DNA of 64,000 nucleotides. Source: Alphaproteobacteria bacterium. Its GTDB lineage: Bacteria; Pseudomonadota; Alphaproteobacteria; ATCC43930; CGMCC-115725. The stretch spans positions 1-64,000 of the forward strand of contig JAGWON010000013.1 of the NCBI GenBank assembly GCA_028871055.1, written 5' to 3'. The position numbers were made by a program, and so were the translations under genes. Position 1 is the first letter of the stretch. The number at the start of each line of letters is the position of its first letter. Under the pieces are notes generated by a model that worked only from the letters and a program-made list of their open reading frames with translations, was not told where the DNA came from and made no database searches. This document shows positions 40,543 to 51,421 of the stretch, piece after piece.

Positions 40543-41385
40543 TCAGGTCTTGTGCCTGACGGTCCAATGGATAATACGACGTTCGCACAGGCGAATCACC
40601 ATATGCAGTACGATGCCGATCACGCCGAGCAAGATCAGCGCGGCGAATACGCTGGCGACATCGGTGGCCGCCTGCGCCTGCACGATGGTGACTCCGATAC
40701 CCTGCTGCGCACCGAGGAACTCCGCCACGATCGTGCCGAGCAGCGCATAGACCATACCCATGTCGAGGCCCGCGAAGATGTACGGTGCGGCCGACGGCAG
40801 CTTGACCACGCGATAGGTCTCGAGCCGCGAAGCTGACAGCGCCTGCATCAGTTCGAGGCGTTCGGGTTCGGTCGTGCGGAGTCCGGTGAACGCATTGACC
40901 ATCAGCGGAAAGAACGCGAGTAACGCCGCCATGGCGATCTTCGAGCCGTTGCCGAAGCCGAACCAGATGACGATGAGCGGCGCGATCGCCACCTTGGGAA
41001 GAACTTGCAAGGCGAAGGCATAGGGCATCAGCACGATCTCGACCACTCGGGATTCCGCCATGAGCGAGCCGACGGCGATTCCAAGCAGCGCGCCGATCGC
41101 AAAGCCGCTGACAGAATTCGACAACGTGCTGGCAATCGGGAGATAGAAACCCATCGGGCTGTCGAGCGGGACATCGAGCCCTGACCACAGCGCCCGCAGC
41201 ACCGACACCGGAGTTGGCAGGATATATGGCGGGACGTTGAGCCAATCGACGCAACCTTCCCAAACCAGCAACAGTGCGACGCCGCCGCCGATCGTCAGCA
41301 CGATCCGGGCGAAAGCACCAAGGCTTGCGTTCGCGCTAGTGCCCGCGCCTTGGAACGACAGGTCTTCTGCGTCGAGCCGGCTCAT
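40543..41385 (-). CDS. ABC permease, NitT/TauT type
   Basis: A 280-residue permease with about six spans and the loop TTEPERLELMQALSASRLETYRVVKLPSAAP. Its start overlaps the ATPase stop by 4 bp; the binding-protein gene follows 25 bp downstream. Same importer unit. Confidence 0.9.
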   Translation of the reverse strand: MSRLDAEDLSFQGAGTSANASLGAFARIVLTIGGGVALLLVWEGCVDWLNVPPYILPTPVSVLRALWSGLDVPLDSPMGFYLPIASTLSNSVSGFAIGALLGIAVGSLMAESRVVEIVLMPYAFALQVLPKVAIAPLIVIWFGFGNGSKIAMAALLAFFPLMVNAFTGLRTTEPERLELMQALSASRLETYRVVKLPSAAPYIFAGLDMGMVYALLGTIVAEFLGAQQGIGVTIVQAQAATDVASVFAALILLGVIGIVLHMVIRLCERRIIHWTVRHKT

Positions 41386-42191
41386 TGGGTTGGCGCCGAC
41401 GCGCCGCGGTCGAGCAATGCGCGGATTTCACGCGTCAGCCGCACATAGGCGGGTTCACCCGGCGTCGTTTCGAAGCGGCGCGGCCGCGGCAGAGCGATGG
41501 GTAAATCACCCACAATGCGGCCGGGTCGCGTCGACATGACCACCACGCGGTCGCCGAGAAAGACGGATTCGGCGATGCTATGCGTGATGAGAATTACCGT
41601 CTTGCGGCTCATCGACCAGAGTTGCTGCAGCTCGGTGTTCATCCGCTCGCGCGTCAAGGCGTCGAGAGCTCCGAACGGCTCGTCCATCAGCAAGACCTTC
41701 GGGTCGCGCGCCAGGGCGCGGCAGATGGCGACACGTTGCTGCATGCCGCCGGATAGCTCGTAGGGGTACTTGTTCTCGAAGCCGGCGAGTCCGGTCATGC
41801 CGAGGAGCTCGCGTACCCGGTCGTCGTTGCTGACGCGCCAGCTGCCGACCCGCAGCGGCAACCGTACGTTATCGATCACCGTGAGCCAAGGCAGCAACGT
41901 AGCGTTTTGGAACACGATCCCGACCTCGCGCGACGCGCCCGCGATCCGCTTGCCGCTGAGCGTGAGCCGGCCGACGCTCGGCTCGATCAGGCCGGCAATC
42001 AACCGCAACAGCGTGCTCTTGCCACAACCGGTGGGCCCGACGACGCAGACGAATTCCCCGTCTTCGACCGTCAGATCGAACGGCGCCAATGCCTCGATCG
42101 CGCCGCCATCGACCGTCCGATAGGTCTTGGCGACACGTGCCGCTGATATGAGCGGCACCGGCACTGTCGTCGGGGATGCCGCCGTTTCCAT
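41382..42191 (-). CDS. ABC ATPase, NitT/TauT type
   Basis: A 269-residue ATPase: Walker A GPTGCGKST, Q-loop IVFQNATLLPWLTV, signature LSGGMQQRVA, Walker B VLLMDEPFGALDALT, H-loop LITHS. The frame runs 125 codons further upstream into low-quality sequence over the TIGR02444 gene; the ATG at 42191 (METAAS) gives the family length. The ribosome site is weak. Confidence 0.9.
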   Translation of the reverse strand: METAASPTTVPVPLISAARVAKTYRTVDGGAIEALAPFDLTVEDGEFVCVVGPTGCGKSTLLRLIAGLIEPSVGRLTLSGKRIAGASREVGIVFQNATLLPWLTVIDNVRLPLRVGSWRVSNDDRVRELLGMTGLAGFENKYPYELSGGMQQRVAICRALARDPKVLLMDEPFGALDALTRERMNTELQQLWSMSRKTVILITHSIAESVFLGDRVVVMSTRPGRIVGDLPIALPRPRRFETTPGEPAYVRLTREIRALLDRGASAPTQ

Positions 42192-42308
42192 CGACGGACC
42201 ATAGGTTTGCCGAAGCAAAACCGTCAATCTCCTCAAAAACCCGGCTGGATGATTTCCCGACGATCCGTTAGTCTCCCGGCTGCGTCCATTTTGCCGATCC
42301 GCGCGCCG

Positions 42309-42806
42309 ATGACAGTCCTCGCCGCCGCTGATTTCTGGCAGTTCTCGCTCGCGTTCTATGCGCAATCGGGCGTGGCGCCTGCGTGCCTCGCGCTCCAGGA
42401 CCGGCACGGGCTCGACGTCAACCTCGCGCTCTATTGCTGCTGGCTCGGCCTGAGCGGGCGGGGCCGGATCGACGCCTCTCGGCTGATCGCGGCGGATACC
42501 GCGATCGCATCCTGGCGCCGCGAGATCATCGAACCGTTGCGAGCGGTGCATCGCGGGCTCAGGCAAGCCGCCGAGGTCGATCCGGATTCAAAGGCGCTGC
42601 ACGAACGGGTCAAAGCTCTCGAACTCGAAGCCGAGTGTATTTGCCAGACGCGCTTGGCCGCACTCGCGCCGCCGGCTGTTGCGAGCAATGCGGCTCGGTG
42701 CCTCGATGATGCATGCGCCAGTCTCGGGACCTATCTTGGGTCCGCGTCGGCCGACGGTGCGCCACTGTTCGGCGCACTCAAGACTTTTGCCGGCCGTGCG
42801 GCTTGA
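42309..42806 (+). CDS. TIGR02444 family protein
   Basis: A 165-residue protein with the TIGR02444 pattern: FWQFSLAFYAQSGVAPACLALQDRHGLDVNLALYCCWLGLSGRG at residues 9-52. Function unknown; found across proteobacteria. The ATG at 42309 is used. It lies between two leftward genes, and its end overlaps the UbiX-type gene by 29 bp (convergent). Confidence 0.85.
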   Translation: MTVLAAADFWQFSLAFYAQSGVAPACLALQDRHGLDVNLALYCCWLGLSGRGRIDASRLIAADTAIASWRREIIEPLRAVHRGLRQAAEVDPDSKALHERVKALELEAECICQTRLAALAPPAVASNAARCLDDACASLGTYLGSASADGAPLFGALKTFAGRAA

Positions 42807-43452
42807 CAGGGGTTCCGGCGCTTACGGCGATCACGCCAGCCTTGTCCGATTCCGATGGTGCGGGCGATCCCTTTTCTCTCATGCCGCGCCAGCGGGTGAC
42901 CATGCGGGTTTCGATGTCGAAGAGATCGAGCACGCGCCCGACGGTGTGACTGACGAGATCGTCGATCTGAACCGGGCGCGAATAGAACGCGGGCACCGGC
43001 GGATAGACAATCGCGCCCATCTCGGTCACCGCCGTCATGGCACGCAAATGGCCAAGATGGAGCGGTGTTTCGCGCACCAGTAGCACGAGCATTCGGCGTT
43101 CCTTGAGAATCACATCGGCCGCACGCGCCACGAGGTTGGTCGTCACTCCCGTCGCGATCGCCGATAGCGTTTGGACGGAACACGGCGCGATGATCATGCC
43201 GTTTGTCCTGAACGAACCGCTCGAGATCGCGGCCCCGATGTCCTGGTCGCTATAAACATAATTTGCCAAAGCAGCAAGATCGGTAAGCTTGAGCTGCGGT
43301 TCTTCATGCGCCAGCGTCATTTGTCCGGCGCGGCTCACGACAAGGTGCGTTTCAACGCTCGCCTCGCGCAGCGCCTGCAACAGACGAACGCCATAGATCA
43401 CGCCGGAGGCGCCGGTGATCCCAATGACGAGCCGTCGCGTGTATTCAGACAT
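42778..43452 (-). CDS. UbiX family flavin prenyltransferase
   Basis: A 224-residue flavoprotein that prenylates FMN to make the UbiD cofactor. VIGITGASGVIYGVRLLQAL (FMN loop), SSGSFRTNGMIIAPCSVQTLSAIATG and LLVRETPLHLGHLRAM are family hallmarks. The start is the ATG at 43452; a longer frame is open but outside homology. Its presence in the same locus as the UbiD gene strongly links the two. A 25-residue basic C-terminal tail is extra. Confidence 0.92.
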   Translation of the reverse strand: MSEYTRRLVIGITGASGVIYGVRLLQALREASVETHLVVSRAGQMTLAHEEPQLKLTDLAALANYVYSDQDIGAAISSGSFRTNGMIIAPCSVQTLSAIATGVTTNLVARAADVILKERRMLVLLVRETPLHLGHLRAMTAVTEMGAIVYPPVPAFYSRPVQIDDLVSHTVGRVLDLFDIETRMVTRWRGMREKGSPAPSESDKAGVIAVSAGTPVKPHGRQKS

Positions 43453-43748
43453 GTAACATTGTTGCACAAGGCAGCCGCGACGTTCCACGCTGAAAAAGCG
43501 GAAAGACGGATCGCGATCAACATCGTCCTTGCAGGCCTTTCGACCCGCTTCCGCGGCGTCATATGGCACGTGCAAAAGCGTTTGCTGGCTTCACGGGAGG
43601 CTTCCGGTTTTATTGCCACCATATCGTGAAATGACGGCACGATAGGCAAACCAATTTATTCCGGCCTATGCTGTATGAATCGCCCACCGGTTCGGGCGGA
43701 AGTAACGAAATAAAAATCGACAACCGCGAGAACGAAGGGAGGCGCGTC
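43453..43748. other. Intergenic region between UbiX and orphan binding protein
   Basis: Divergent promoters expected. AT-rich patch near 43655-43720 (accaatttattcc; gaaataaaaatcg). No recognised motif or RNA gene. Confidence 0.3.
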
Positions 43749-44771
43749 ATGTATTCCCGTCGATTCATCCTTGGCTCTCTCGCGATGTCGGCGCTCGCCA
43801 TGAGGATCAAGCCCGCGCGTGGCGCGGAACCCCTGCGCATCCGCGTCGGTTGGGTGGTCGTACCCAATGACATGATGCCGATTTTGCCCGAAGCAACGCA
43901 CGTCACCAAGTATCTGGGCAAGACCTACGTTCTTGATATGCAGCATTTTGCGGGCACGACGCCGATCATTACGGCGCTGGCTTCGGGCGCTATCGATACT
44001 TCGGCGCTCGCCTTCTCGTCCCTGCCTCTCGCCATCGAGAATGCCAAACTCGACGATCTGCGCGTTATCGCCGACGCCTTCCAGGACGGCGCCGAAGGCT
44101 ACCGCACCAATACCTTCCGCGTGCTGAAGGACAGCCCGATCCGGCGAGTCGAAGAGCTGAAAGGCAAGGTCCTCGCTACCAATACGCAAGGTAGCGCCGT
44201 CGACATCGCCATGCGCGCAATGCTGCGAAAGCACGGCCTCGACGATCGCACCGACGTCAGTATCATCGAGGCCCGGTTCCCCGCTATGCGGTCATTGCTG
44301 CAAGAGGCGAAGGTGGCCCTCATCCCGGCCGTAGAGCCCTTCGCGGCCGATCCGGAGCTGGAGAAAATCTCGCGCCCGTTGTTCACTCAGAAAGAGGCCA
44401 TCGGGCAAACCCAGATGATTATCCACGCGGCCCGCGAAGGCTTCCTCAAGAAGCACCGCGCGGCGATGACCGACATGCTGGAGGACATGCTGCGCGTCCT
44501 CCATTTCTACACTGATCCGGCCCATCACGAGCAAGCAGTGCAAGTCGTGGCGAAGATCACGAAGCAGCCCACCGCGCGCTTTGAAAGCTGGCTCTTCACC
44601 AAGCGAGACTACTACCGCAACCCCGACGGTCTTCCGAACCTCAAAGCCCTTCAAGCCAATATCACGACCGAGAGGGATCTAGGCTTTCTCAAGACGGCGA
44701 TCGACATCAACAAATACGCCGATCTCAGCCTGGTCAGGACCGCTGCGAAGCGTCTCGCAAGCAAGACATAA
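43749..44771 (+). CDS. NMT1/TauA-type substrate-binding protein without transporter partner
   Basis: A 340-residue binding protein with a signal MYSRRFILGSLAMSALAM that resembles a weak twin-Arg type. IRVGWVVVPNDMMPI and LASGAIDTSALAFSSLPLAIENAK are typical of the fold. The ATG at 43749 has GGGAGGCG just before it. No permease or ATPase adjoins; it may use one of the two NitT/TauT transporters nearby. It heads an operon with the DapA-like and DUF1445 genes. Confidence 0.85.
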   Translation: MYSRRFILGSLAMSALAMRIKPARGAEPLRIRVGWVVVPNDMMPILPEATHVTKYLGKTYVLDMQHFAGTTPIITALASGAIDTSALAFSSLPLAIENAKLDDLRVIADAFQDGAEGYRTNTFRVLKDSPIRRVEELKGKVLATNTQGSAVDIAMRAMLRKHGLDDRTDVSIIEARFPAMRSLLQEAKVALIPAVEPFAADPELEKISRPLFTQKEAIGQTQMIIHAAREGFLKKHRAAMTDMLEDMLRVLHFYTDPAHHEQAVQVVAKITKQPTARFESWLFTKRDYYRNPDGLPNLKALQANITTERDLGFLKTAIDINKYADLSLVRTAAKRLASKT

Positions 44772-44879
44772 CGCGACGCGCGGCATGCCGCAGGCATGGA
44801 AAGACCTGCCCGCTTCCTCTTATTGCACGCTGGCCCGCGCGCGCCGATAATTGGGCGCCGTACCAGCACGGAGCGTTCG

Positions 44880-45833
44880 ATGCCGCGCCACGCAGATTAC
44901 ATACCGCACGGGGTGATTCCCGCCTGCATCTTGCCATTCGACGACGACTTTGCGATCGACGAGCAGGCATTTCGCCAGCACCTGCGCGACGTGGTTGCGG
45001 TTCCGGGCCTTTCGGCGATCACCGTCAACGCCCATTCGACCGAGGTTGCGTCGTGCAGTTTCGATGAGCAACGCCGCGTGCTCGCCATCGCCGGCGACGA
45101 GGTCGGCGATAAGCTTCCGATCATCAACGGCGTCTATGCCGAAGGCAGTCTCGAGGCGGCGCGCATTGCCCGCATGGCGCAGGATGGGGGCGCCTCAGCA
45201 CTGCTGGTGTTCCCGCCCGGACCGTTCGCGCTTGGCCAGCGGTCGGCGATGGTGATCGACCACTTTCGTCGTATCGCCGACGTTTCTGACTTGCCGCTCA
45301 TCGCATTTCAATACCCGCTGCGCTCCGGCCAAGGCTATCCGCTCGATACACTACTGCAACTCGTCGCTGCGGTGCCGACGGTCCGCGCGATCAAGGACTG
45401 GACGCCGAACGTGCCGCTGCACGAGCGCCAGATTCGCACGCTCCAGACGCTCGATCCACCGGTCAATGTCCTATCGACCAACAGTGCATGGCTGATGAGC
45501 TCGCTGGTGCTGGGCTGCAAGGGTTTGCTGTCGGGCTCGGGCAGCGTGATCGCCAATCTGCAGGCGCGGCTCTGGCGGGCGGTGCAAGACAACGATCTGG
45601 CCGAGGCGCGCCGGCTCAACGACAGCATCTGGCCTCTCGCCGAAGCGTTCTATGCCGATCCCTTCGTCGACATGCACAATCGCATGAAAGAGGCGCTGGT
45701 CCTGCTCGGCCGGCAGATACGCGCGGTTGTGCGGCCGCCGCTGGTCAAGCTCGGCGCCAGCGAGATCGCGCGCCTCAAGGTGGCGCTGATCGCCGCGGGC
45801 CTGTTGCAACCCGGAACGCGTGATGCCGCCTGA
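44880..45833 (+). CDS. Dihydrodipicolinate synthase family aldolase/lyase
   Basis: A 317-residue class I Schiff-base lyase. [25 protein letters not shown] at the start, pyruvate-site [24 protein letters not shown], and the Schiff-base Lys in AIKDWTPN (K172). Not necessarily lysine biosynthesis: in catabolic clusters such proteins split or dehydrate pyruvate-containing intermediates. The ATG at 44880 is preferred over one 28 codons upstream. It overlaps the next gene by 11 bp. Confidence 0.87.
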   Translation: MPRHADYIPHGVIPACILPFDDDFAIDEQAFRQHLRDVVAVPGLSAITVNAHSTEVASCSFDEQRRVLAIAGDEVGDKLPIINGVYAEGSLEAARIARMAQDGGASALLVFPPGPFALGQRSAMVIDHFRRIADVSDLPLIAFQYPLRSGQGYPLDTLLQLVAAVPTVRAIKDWTPNVPLHERQIRTLQTLDPPVNVLSTNSAWLMSSLVLGCKGLLSGSGSVIANLQARLWRAVQDNDLAEARRLNDSIWPLAEAFYADPFVDMHNRMKEALVLLGRQIRAVVRPPLVKLGASEIARLKVALIAAGLLQPGTRDAA

Positions 45834-46776
45834 CGCCGACACACAGACACCCATAACACGCGAGGGCGGGCCGCAAGCCAAGCTGCGTACTGGCGTTGAC
45901 GTAAGGCGCGCGGCGCGCCGCGGTTTCCTGCGCGGCACGACCGCGGGCCTGGCGTCCGGTTACATCCAAGGCAATCTTGCCATCCTGCCAGAGCGCGATG
46001 CCGATGATTTCCATCGCTTCTGCGCGCTCAATCCCAAGCCATGCCCCGTCATTGGCGTCGGCGCGCGCGGCGCACCCACCGTACCGGCGCTCGGCGCCGA
46101 CCTTGATTTGCGCACCGATCTGCCGGGCTATCGCGTCTGGCGCGATGGCGAACTCGTCGATGAGCCGGACGATGTTCGCCGTTGGTGGCGCGACGATCTC
46201 GTCGCGTTCGTCATCGGCTGCTCGTTCTCGTTCGAGGAAGCCCTGCTCGCTGCCGGGATACCGCTGCGGCACATCGCGCTCGGCTGCAACGTCGCGATGT
46301 ACCGCACGAACATCGCCTGCGTTCCGGCCGGTCGGTTTGCCGGACCGATGGTGGTGTCGATGCGACCAATGCGGCCGGACGATGCGGCCCGCGCGATCGA
46401 GATCACGGGCCAGGTGCCCGGCGCCCACGGCGCACCCGTTCACATTGGCGCGCCGGAAGCGATCGGCATTTCCGAACTGGCGAAGCCCGATTACGGCGAC
46501 GCGATTGAGCCCGGTCCGGGTGAGGTGCCCGTGTTCTGGGCCTGCGGCGTGACACCGCAAGTTGCGATTGGCGCCGCCCGGCCCGACCTCGCCATCACCC
46601 ATGCGCCGGGCAAGATGCTGGTCACCGACCTGGTCAGGGACCCGCTCGCGTCGACTCGAATCGCGACGCAAAGGGTTGGCAGCGCCAATCGCGTCCTAGC
46701 GGTTGAGCCACCGCCGCGCGAAGCCGAGCAATCCTTGCGGCATGAAGATCACCATGGCGATAAAAATGACCCCTAG
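45823..46776 (+). CDS. DUF1445 putative hydro-lyase (D-glutamate cyclase-like)
   Basis: A 317-residue protein of the UPF0317/DUF1445 family. The chain [88 protein letters not shown] and [14 protein letters not shown] is diagnostic. Annotated as hydro-lyase; related to mitochondrial D-glutamate cyclase. True role here unknown. Its last 81 bp overlap the convergent livM gene, an unusually long overlap. Confidence 0.9.
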   Translation: MPPDADTQTPITREGGPQAKLRTGVDVRRAARRGFLRGTTAGLASGYIQGNLAILPERDADDFHRFCALNPKPCPVIGVGARGAPTVPALGADLDLRTDLPGYRVWRDGELVDEPDDVRRWWRDDLVAFVIGCSFSFEEALLAAGIPLRHIALGCNVAMYRTNIACVPAGRFAGPMVVSMRPMRPDDAARAIEITGQVPGAHGAPVHIGAPEAIGISELAKPDYGDAIEPGPGEVPVFWACGVTPQVAIGAARPDLAITHAPGKMLVTDLVRDPLASTRIATQRVGSANRVLAVEPPPREAEQSLRHEDHHGDKNDP

Positions 46777-47649
46777 CGGAATCAGGTAGTATTCCGTGAA
46801 GAAGCGCGACAGGGCCTCGCGCAGCAGCAGGAAGAATGCGGCACCGACGATCGGCCCGACCAGCGTGCCGATCCCGCCCATGACGTTGTAGATGACGGTC
46901 TCGCCGGAAACCAGGAAGAAGACGAAATCCGCCGCGGCGAACTCGTTCTGCAGCGCATAGAGAACGCCGGCCAGGCCAGCGAACACGCCGGAAAGCATCA
47001 CGGCCACTATCTTGTAGTGCTCGACGTGGTAGCCGATTGCCCGCGTGCGGCCCTCGTTCTCGCGGATGGCCTGCAGCACCATGCCGAACGGCGATCGCGT
47101 GATGCGCCGCAGCACGAGATACGACAGGGCGACCACCGCCAGGACGAACCAATGCATCGTGGTCGGCGTGAAGCGCACGACATAGAGCCCGGGAACGCCG
47201 AGCCCCGGCCGAGTGAAGGTAAGGCCGTTCTCGCCGCCCGTCACGCTCGTCCAGGTGAAGATGATGACGTAGAAGATTTGCGAGAAAATCAGGGTCGTGA
47301 TCGCGAAGTAGATATCGCGCAGCCGTGTCGAGAAAAAGGCGACGAACCCTGCGACGAGGGCGGCGGCGGCGAGGCCGAGCGCGATCGCCAAGAAAAGATT
47401 GGGCGGCGCGACCAAGAGCAGCGCGGCCGCCGCGCCGTAGACGCCAAGACCGAAAAACGCCGAGTGGCCGAACGAGATCAGGCCGGTGTAGCCGATCAGG
47501 AGATCCGACGACATCGCGAGCAAGCCCCAGATTAGGATTTCCGTCACGAAGTGCCGCCAGAAAGGCGGCAGCACGAGGGGCGCCGCGGCGAGCAGCGCCA
47601 CAATCACCGCAAACCCGATCCAGAATGACCGCGTGTCACGCTTGGTCAT
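46696..47649 (-). CDS. livM: Branched-chain-type ABC permease LivM
   Basis: A 317-residue inner-membrane permease with about eight to nine spans. [27 protein letters not shown] and GENGLTF, then [16 protein letters not shown] are LivM patterns. Start at 47649 overlaps the LivH stop by 4 bp. Confidence 0.93.
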   Translation of the reverse strand: MTKRDTRSFWIGFAVIVALLAAAPLVLPPFWRHFVTEILIWGLLAMSSDLLIGYTGLISFGHSAFFGLGVYGAAAALLLVAPPNLFLAIALGLAAAALVAGFVAFFSTRLRDIYFAITTLIFSQIFYVIIFTWTSVTGGENGLTFTRPGLGVPGLYVVRFTPTTMHWFVLAVVALSYLVLRRITRSPFGMVLQAIRENEGRTRAIGYHVEHYKIVAVMLSGVFAGLAGVLYALQNEFAAADFVFFLVSGETVIYNVMGGIGTLVGPIVGAAFFLLLREALSRFFTEYYLIPLGVIFIAMVIFMPQGLLGFARRWLNR

Positions 47650-48518
47650 CTTGACGCCGATCCGAAGAGGCCCGTAGGCCGGAACAACAGGGTGAGGATC
47701 AACACGACGAACGAGACGATAATCGCCTGCGACGGGCTCACCCAGATCGAGGCGTAGGATTCGAGCAGGCTGACGAAAATCGCGGCGGCGATCGATCCGC
47801 CGAAGCTGCCCATGCCGCCGACGACGACGACAATGAAGGCCTTGAGGACCCAGGGGAGCCCCATATACGGCTCCACGCCGACCAAAGGACCGAACAGCAC
47901 GCCGCTCGCCGCGGCCATGGCCGCGCCGATTGCGAACACGCCCGTGTGCACCCAGGGCACGGGAATCCCCATGGCCTGCGCCATCACACGGTCCTGCGTC
48001 GTGGCGCGGATCCAGATCCCGTACCGGCCGAATTTGAGGAACAGCCAGAAGGCGCCGATGATCGCGGCCGACGCCACGGCGATCACCAGCCGGTACCAGG
48101 GGTATTCGAGATACAAGAGATGGAACTGGCCGGAGACCGGCTCGGCGATCTTGCGCGAGATCGGGCCGAACTGCCACAACGCGTAATTCTGCAGCACCAG
48201 CGAGGCGCCGAAGGTCGCAAGGATCGTGGTGAGCGGATCGCGCCCGATCAGCGGGCGGAGGGTGACGATCTGCAGCGCGGCGCCGATCAGCGCGACGACG
48301 AGCGAGGCGGTCGTCAGCGCCAGCAGGAAGCTGCCGGTCGACGCCAGCACGAGCACGCCGATATAGGCGCCCAGCATGAATAGCTCGCCATGCGCGAAGT
48401 TCACCACGTCCATGATGCCGAAGATCAGCGTGAGACCCGACGCCACCAGCGCCAGGATCATCCCGGTGACGATGCCGTTGACCGTCTGGACGACGATGAG
48501 GTCCCAGGGAATCGCCAC
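47646..48518 (-). CDS. livH: Branched-chain-type ABC permease LivH
   Basis: A 290-residue permease. VNGIVTGMILALVASGLTLIFGIMDVVNFAHGELFMLG at the N-terminus is the LivH signature; VVVGGMGSFGGSIAAAIF lies near residue 225. Pairs with LivM. Starts 3 bp after the LivF stop. Confidence 0.93.
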   Translation of the reverse strand: MAIPWDLIVVQTVNGIVTGMILALVASGLTLIFGIMDVVNFAHGELFMLGAYIGVLVLASTGSFLLALTTASLVVALIGAALQIVTLRPLIGRDPLTTILATFGASLVLQNYALWQFGPISRKIAEPVSGQFHLLYLEYPWYRLVIAVASAAIIGAFWLFLKFGRYGIWIRATTQDRVMAQAMGIPVPWVHTGVFAIGAAMAAASGVLFGPLVGVEPYMGLPWVLKAFIVVVVGGMGSFGGSIAAAIFVSLLESYASIWVSPSQAIIVSFVVLILTLLFRPTGLFGSASR

Positions 48519-48521
48519 GGT

Positions 48522-49255
<734 letters not shown>

Positions 49256-49259
<4 letters not shown>

Positions 49260-50047
49260 ATCTTGAGATAGACTTCCTGGACCCTCGGATTGCGCTGGAT
49301 TTCGGCAGGCGCGCCTTCAGCCAGCACCTGGCCGTAGTGCAGTACCGTGATGCGGTCGGCGAGCCCCATCACCACCTGCATGTCGTGCTCGACGATCAGG
49401 ATGGTGAGGTCCTTGGCGATGCGGCGCACCAGCTCCATCGTGTCGCGGGTCTCGGCCGCGCTCATGCCGGCTGTCGGCTCGTCGAGGCACAGGACCGTGG
49501 GTTTGGTGGCGAGCGCGATGCCGATCTCGAGATTGCGCTGCTCGCCATGCGACAGATTCGCGGCCAGTTCGTTCGCCTTCATCAGCAGTCCGACCGCGTC
49601 GAGGACCGCCTCCGCCTCTGCGATGAGATCGTGGTACGCGCGGTAGTGCCTGAGCATGCTCCAGCGGTGGCGGCGCGACTGGGCGGCGATGCGGACGTTC
49701 TCGAGGGTGGTCACGTTCGGGAGGATGTTGGTGATCTGGTAGGACCGCGCGATACCCTTTTGCGAGATACGGTCAGGACCCAGGTCGGTGATGTCGTCGC
49801 CGCCGAACAGGATCCGTCCCGCGGTTGGCCGCAGGACGCCCGTCAGGCAATTGAAGAACGTGCTCTTGCCGGCGCCATTCGGTCCGATGACGGCGCGCAG
49901 CTCGCCGCGCTGCAACTCGAAATTGACGCCGTTCAAGGCCGTCAGGCCGTCGAAGCGGACGGTCAGGTCCTCCGTGCGGAGAACAGACGTTGCTGCCGCC
50001 CCTCGGCCGCCAACGGCCGAGGGGCGCACGTCCGGTAAAGGGCCCAC
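49256..50047 (-). CDS. livG: ABC ATPase LivG
   Basis: A 263-residue ATPase: LTVRFDGLTALNGVNFEL, Walker A GPNGAGKSTFFNCLTG, ARSYQITNILPNVTTLENV, LSHGEQRNLEIGIALA, LCLDEPTAGMS and C-terminal EGAPAEIQRNPRVQEVYL. The start codon is a GTG at 50047, 13 bp after the binding-protein stop. Confidence 0.92.
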
Positions 50048-50060
50048 GATCGACGACGAC

Positions 50061-51350
50061 TTAGGCGGGCATCGTGCACATCGACGGATACACGGTCTTG
50101 TCGGCCGGCACCGCCTCGATGAGGTGATACTTGCCGCCTTTGATCTGGTAGATGAACTCGGTCAAGAAGGCCTGGTGGTCTTCCTTGCGCAGGAATTTGT
50201 CGCCCTGCGGGAAGTCGTCGCTCAGTTTCATGTGCAAGCCTTCGAGCGCCGCGATCAGCTTGTTCGAGTCCTTGCGACCGGTGAAGCCGGACTTCTCCAT
50301 GCCCAGCTTGAGGCAATTCATCGCCTCGTAGTTGGACTGCACGTAACGGTCGGGGACCGGCGCCTGCGGCGCAACCGTCTTGAGCCGCTTGGCCGCTTCC
50401 GCGAAGAAGCGCCGGTTATAGGGATTGTCGAGGGGCCCCTGGAAAACCGGAATGTAACGGTCGATGCCGTAGAAGCCCTCGATCTTGTTGCCGAGCGCGG
50501 GCAGGTTGCTCGGCACGGCGATCGCACCGTCGCCCGCGAACTTGTACTTCTTGGTAAGGCCCAGATCGTAGGCCTGGTTGCCGAGCGTCACGCCGTCTTT
50601 GCCGAAGAAGATGCCGAACAGGCCGTCGAAATTGCCCGTGATCTTGGACAGGAATGGCGTCATGTCGGCGGTGCCGATCGGAATGCCCGTGGCGCCGACG
50701 ACCTCGCCGCCGTGCTTCTTGATCCCCTCGGCATAGGCGTCGCGCGTCGACTGGCCCCACGAATAGTCTGCGTAGACGATGTGCCATTTCTTCCCGAGCT
50801 TGACCAGCTCCGGGCCGAAGGCCACGGCTTGCGCCGGCGCGGCGTCGAACGGACGGAACGTATACTTGTTGCAGGCGCTGCCGGTGATCGTGGTGTCGAG
50901 GCAAACGCTGATCATGTTGACGATCTTGTTTTGCGCCCACACCGGCATGCAGGCGAGGCAGACGTTGGACAGGAATCCGCCGCACGAGACGTCGACCTCG
51001 TCCTCCTCCACCAGCTTCTGCGCCTTGCGGCGGCCGACATCGGGTTTCGATTCGTCGTCCTCGATGATCAGTTGGACCGGCCGGCCATGGATGCCGCCCG
51101 TCTTGTTGATCCGATCCACGGCCATCTGCAGGCCGACGATGGATGTCTTGCCGCCGGGCGCCGCCGGCCCTGTCAACGGCTGCAGCGAGCCGACCTTGAA
51201 CGGCTTCTCCGCCCCGAACGCCGCGCGCCACGGCGCCGGCACCAGCATGGTCGCGCCCAAAATACCACCACCCCATCCGACCAGGCGCCGGCGCGTCACC
51301 TTGCCGCTGTACCAGAAGTCTTCATTATCGTCGTTCCATGTTTTGGTCAT
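50061..51350 (-). CDS. Liv-type (periplasmic type I) substrate-binding protein
   Basis: A 429-residue binding protein with a twin-Arg export signal (VTRRRLVGWGGGILGATML), so it is probably exported folded. VGSLQPLTGPAAPGGKTSIVGLQMAVDRIN is the Peripla_BP_6 opening. It has several Cys (SCGGFLSNVCLACMP) unusual for this fold. It delivers the substrate to LivHMGF; the substrate is more likely an aromatic or organic acid than leucine, judging by context. Confidence 0.88.
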   Translation of the reverse strand: MTKTWNDDNEDFWYSGKVTRRRLVGWGGGILGATMLVPAPWRAAFGAEKPFKVGSLQPLTGPAAPGGKTSIVGLQMAVDRINKTGGIHGRPVQLIIEDDESKPDVGRRKAQKLVEEDEVDVSCGGFLSNVCLACMPVWAQNKIVNMISVCLDTTITGSACNKYTFRPFDAAPAQAVAFGPELVKLGKKWHIVYADYSWGQSTRDAYAEGIKKHGGEVVGATGIPIGTADMTPFLSKITGNFDGLFGIFFGKDGVTLGNQAYDLGLTKKYKFAGDGAIAVPSNLPALGNKIEGFYGIDRYIPVFQGPLDNPYNRRFFAEAAKRLKTVAPQAPVPDRYVQSNYEAMNCLKLGMEKSGFTGRKDSNKLIAALEGLHMKLSDDFPQGDKFLRKEDHQAFLTEFIYQIKGGKYHLIEAVPADKTVYPSMCTMPA

Positions 51351-51421
51351 TGTGACCTCCCTCCCAAGACGTTTTCGTCATCGTTGTCATCCGGTTCGCA
51401 CCGGCCGTCACGTTGCTCGAT

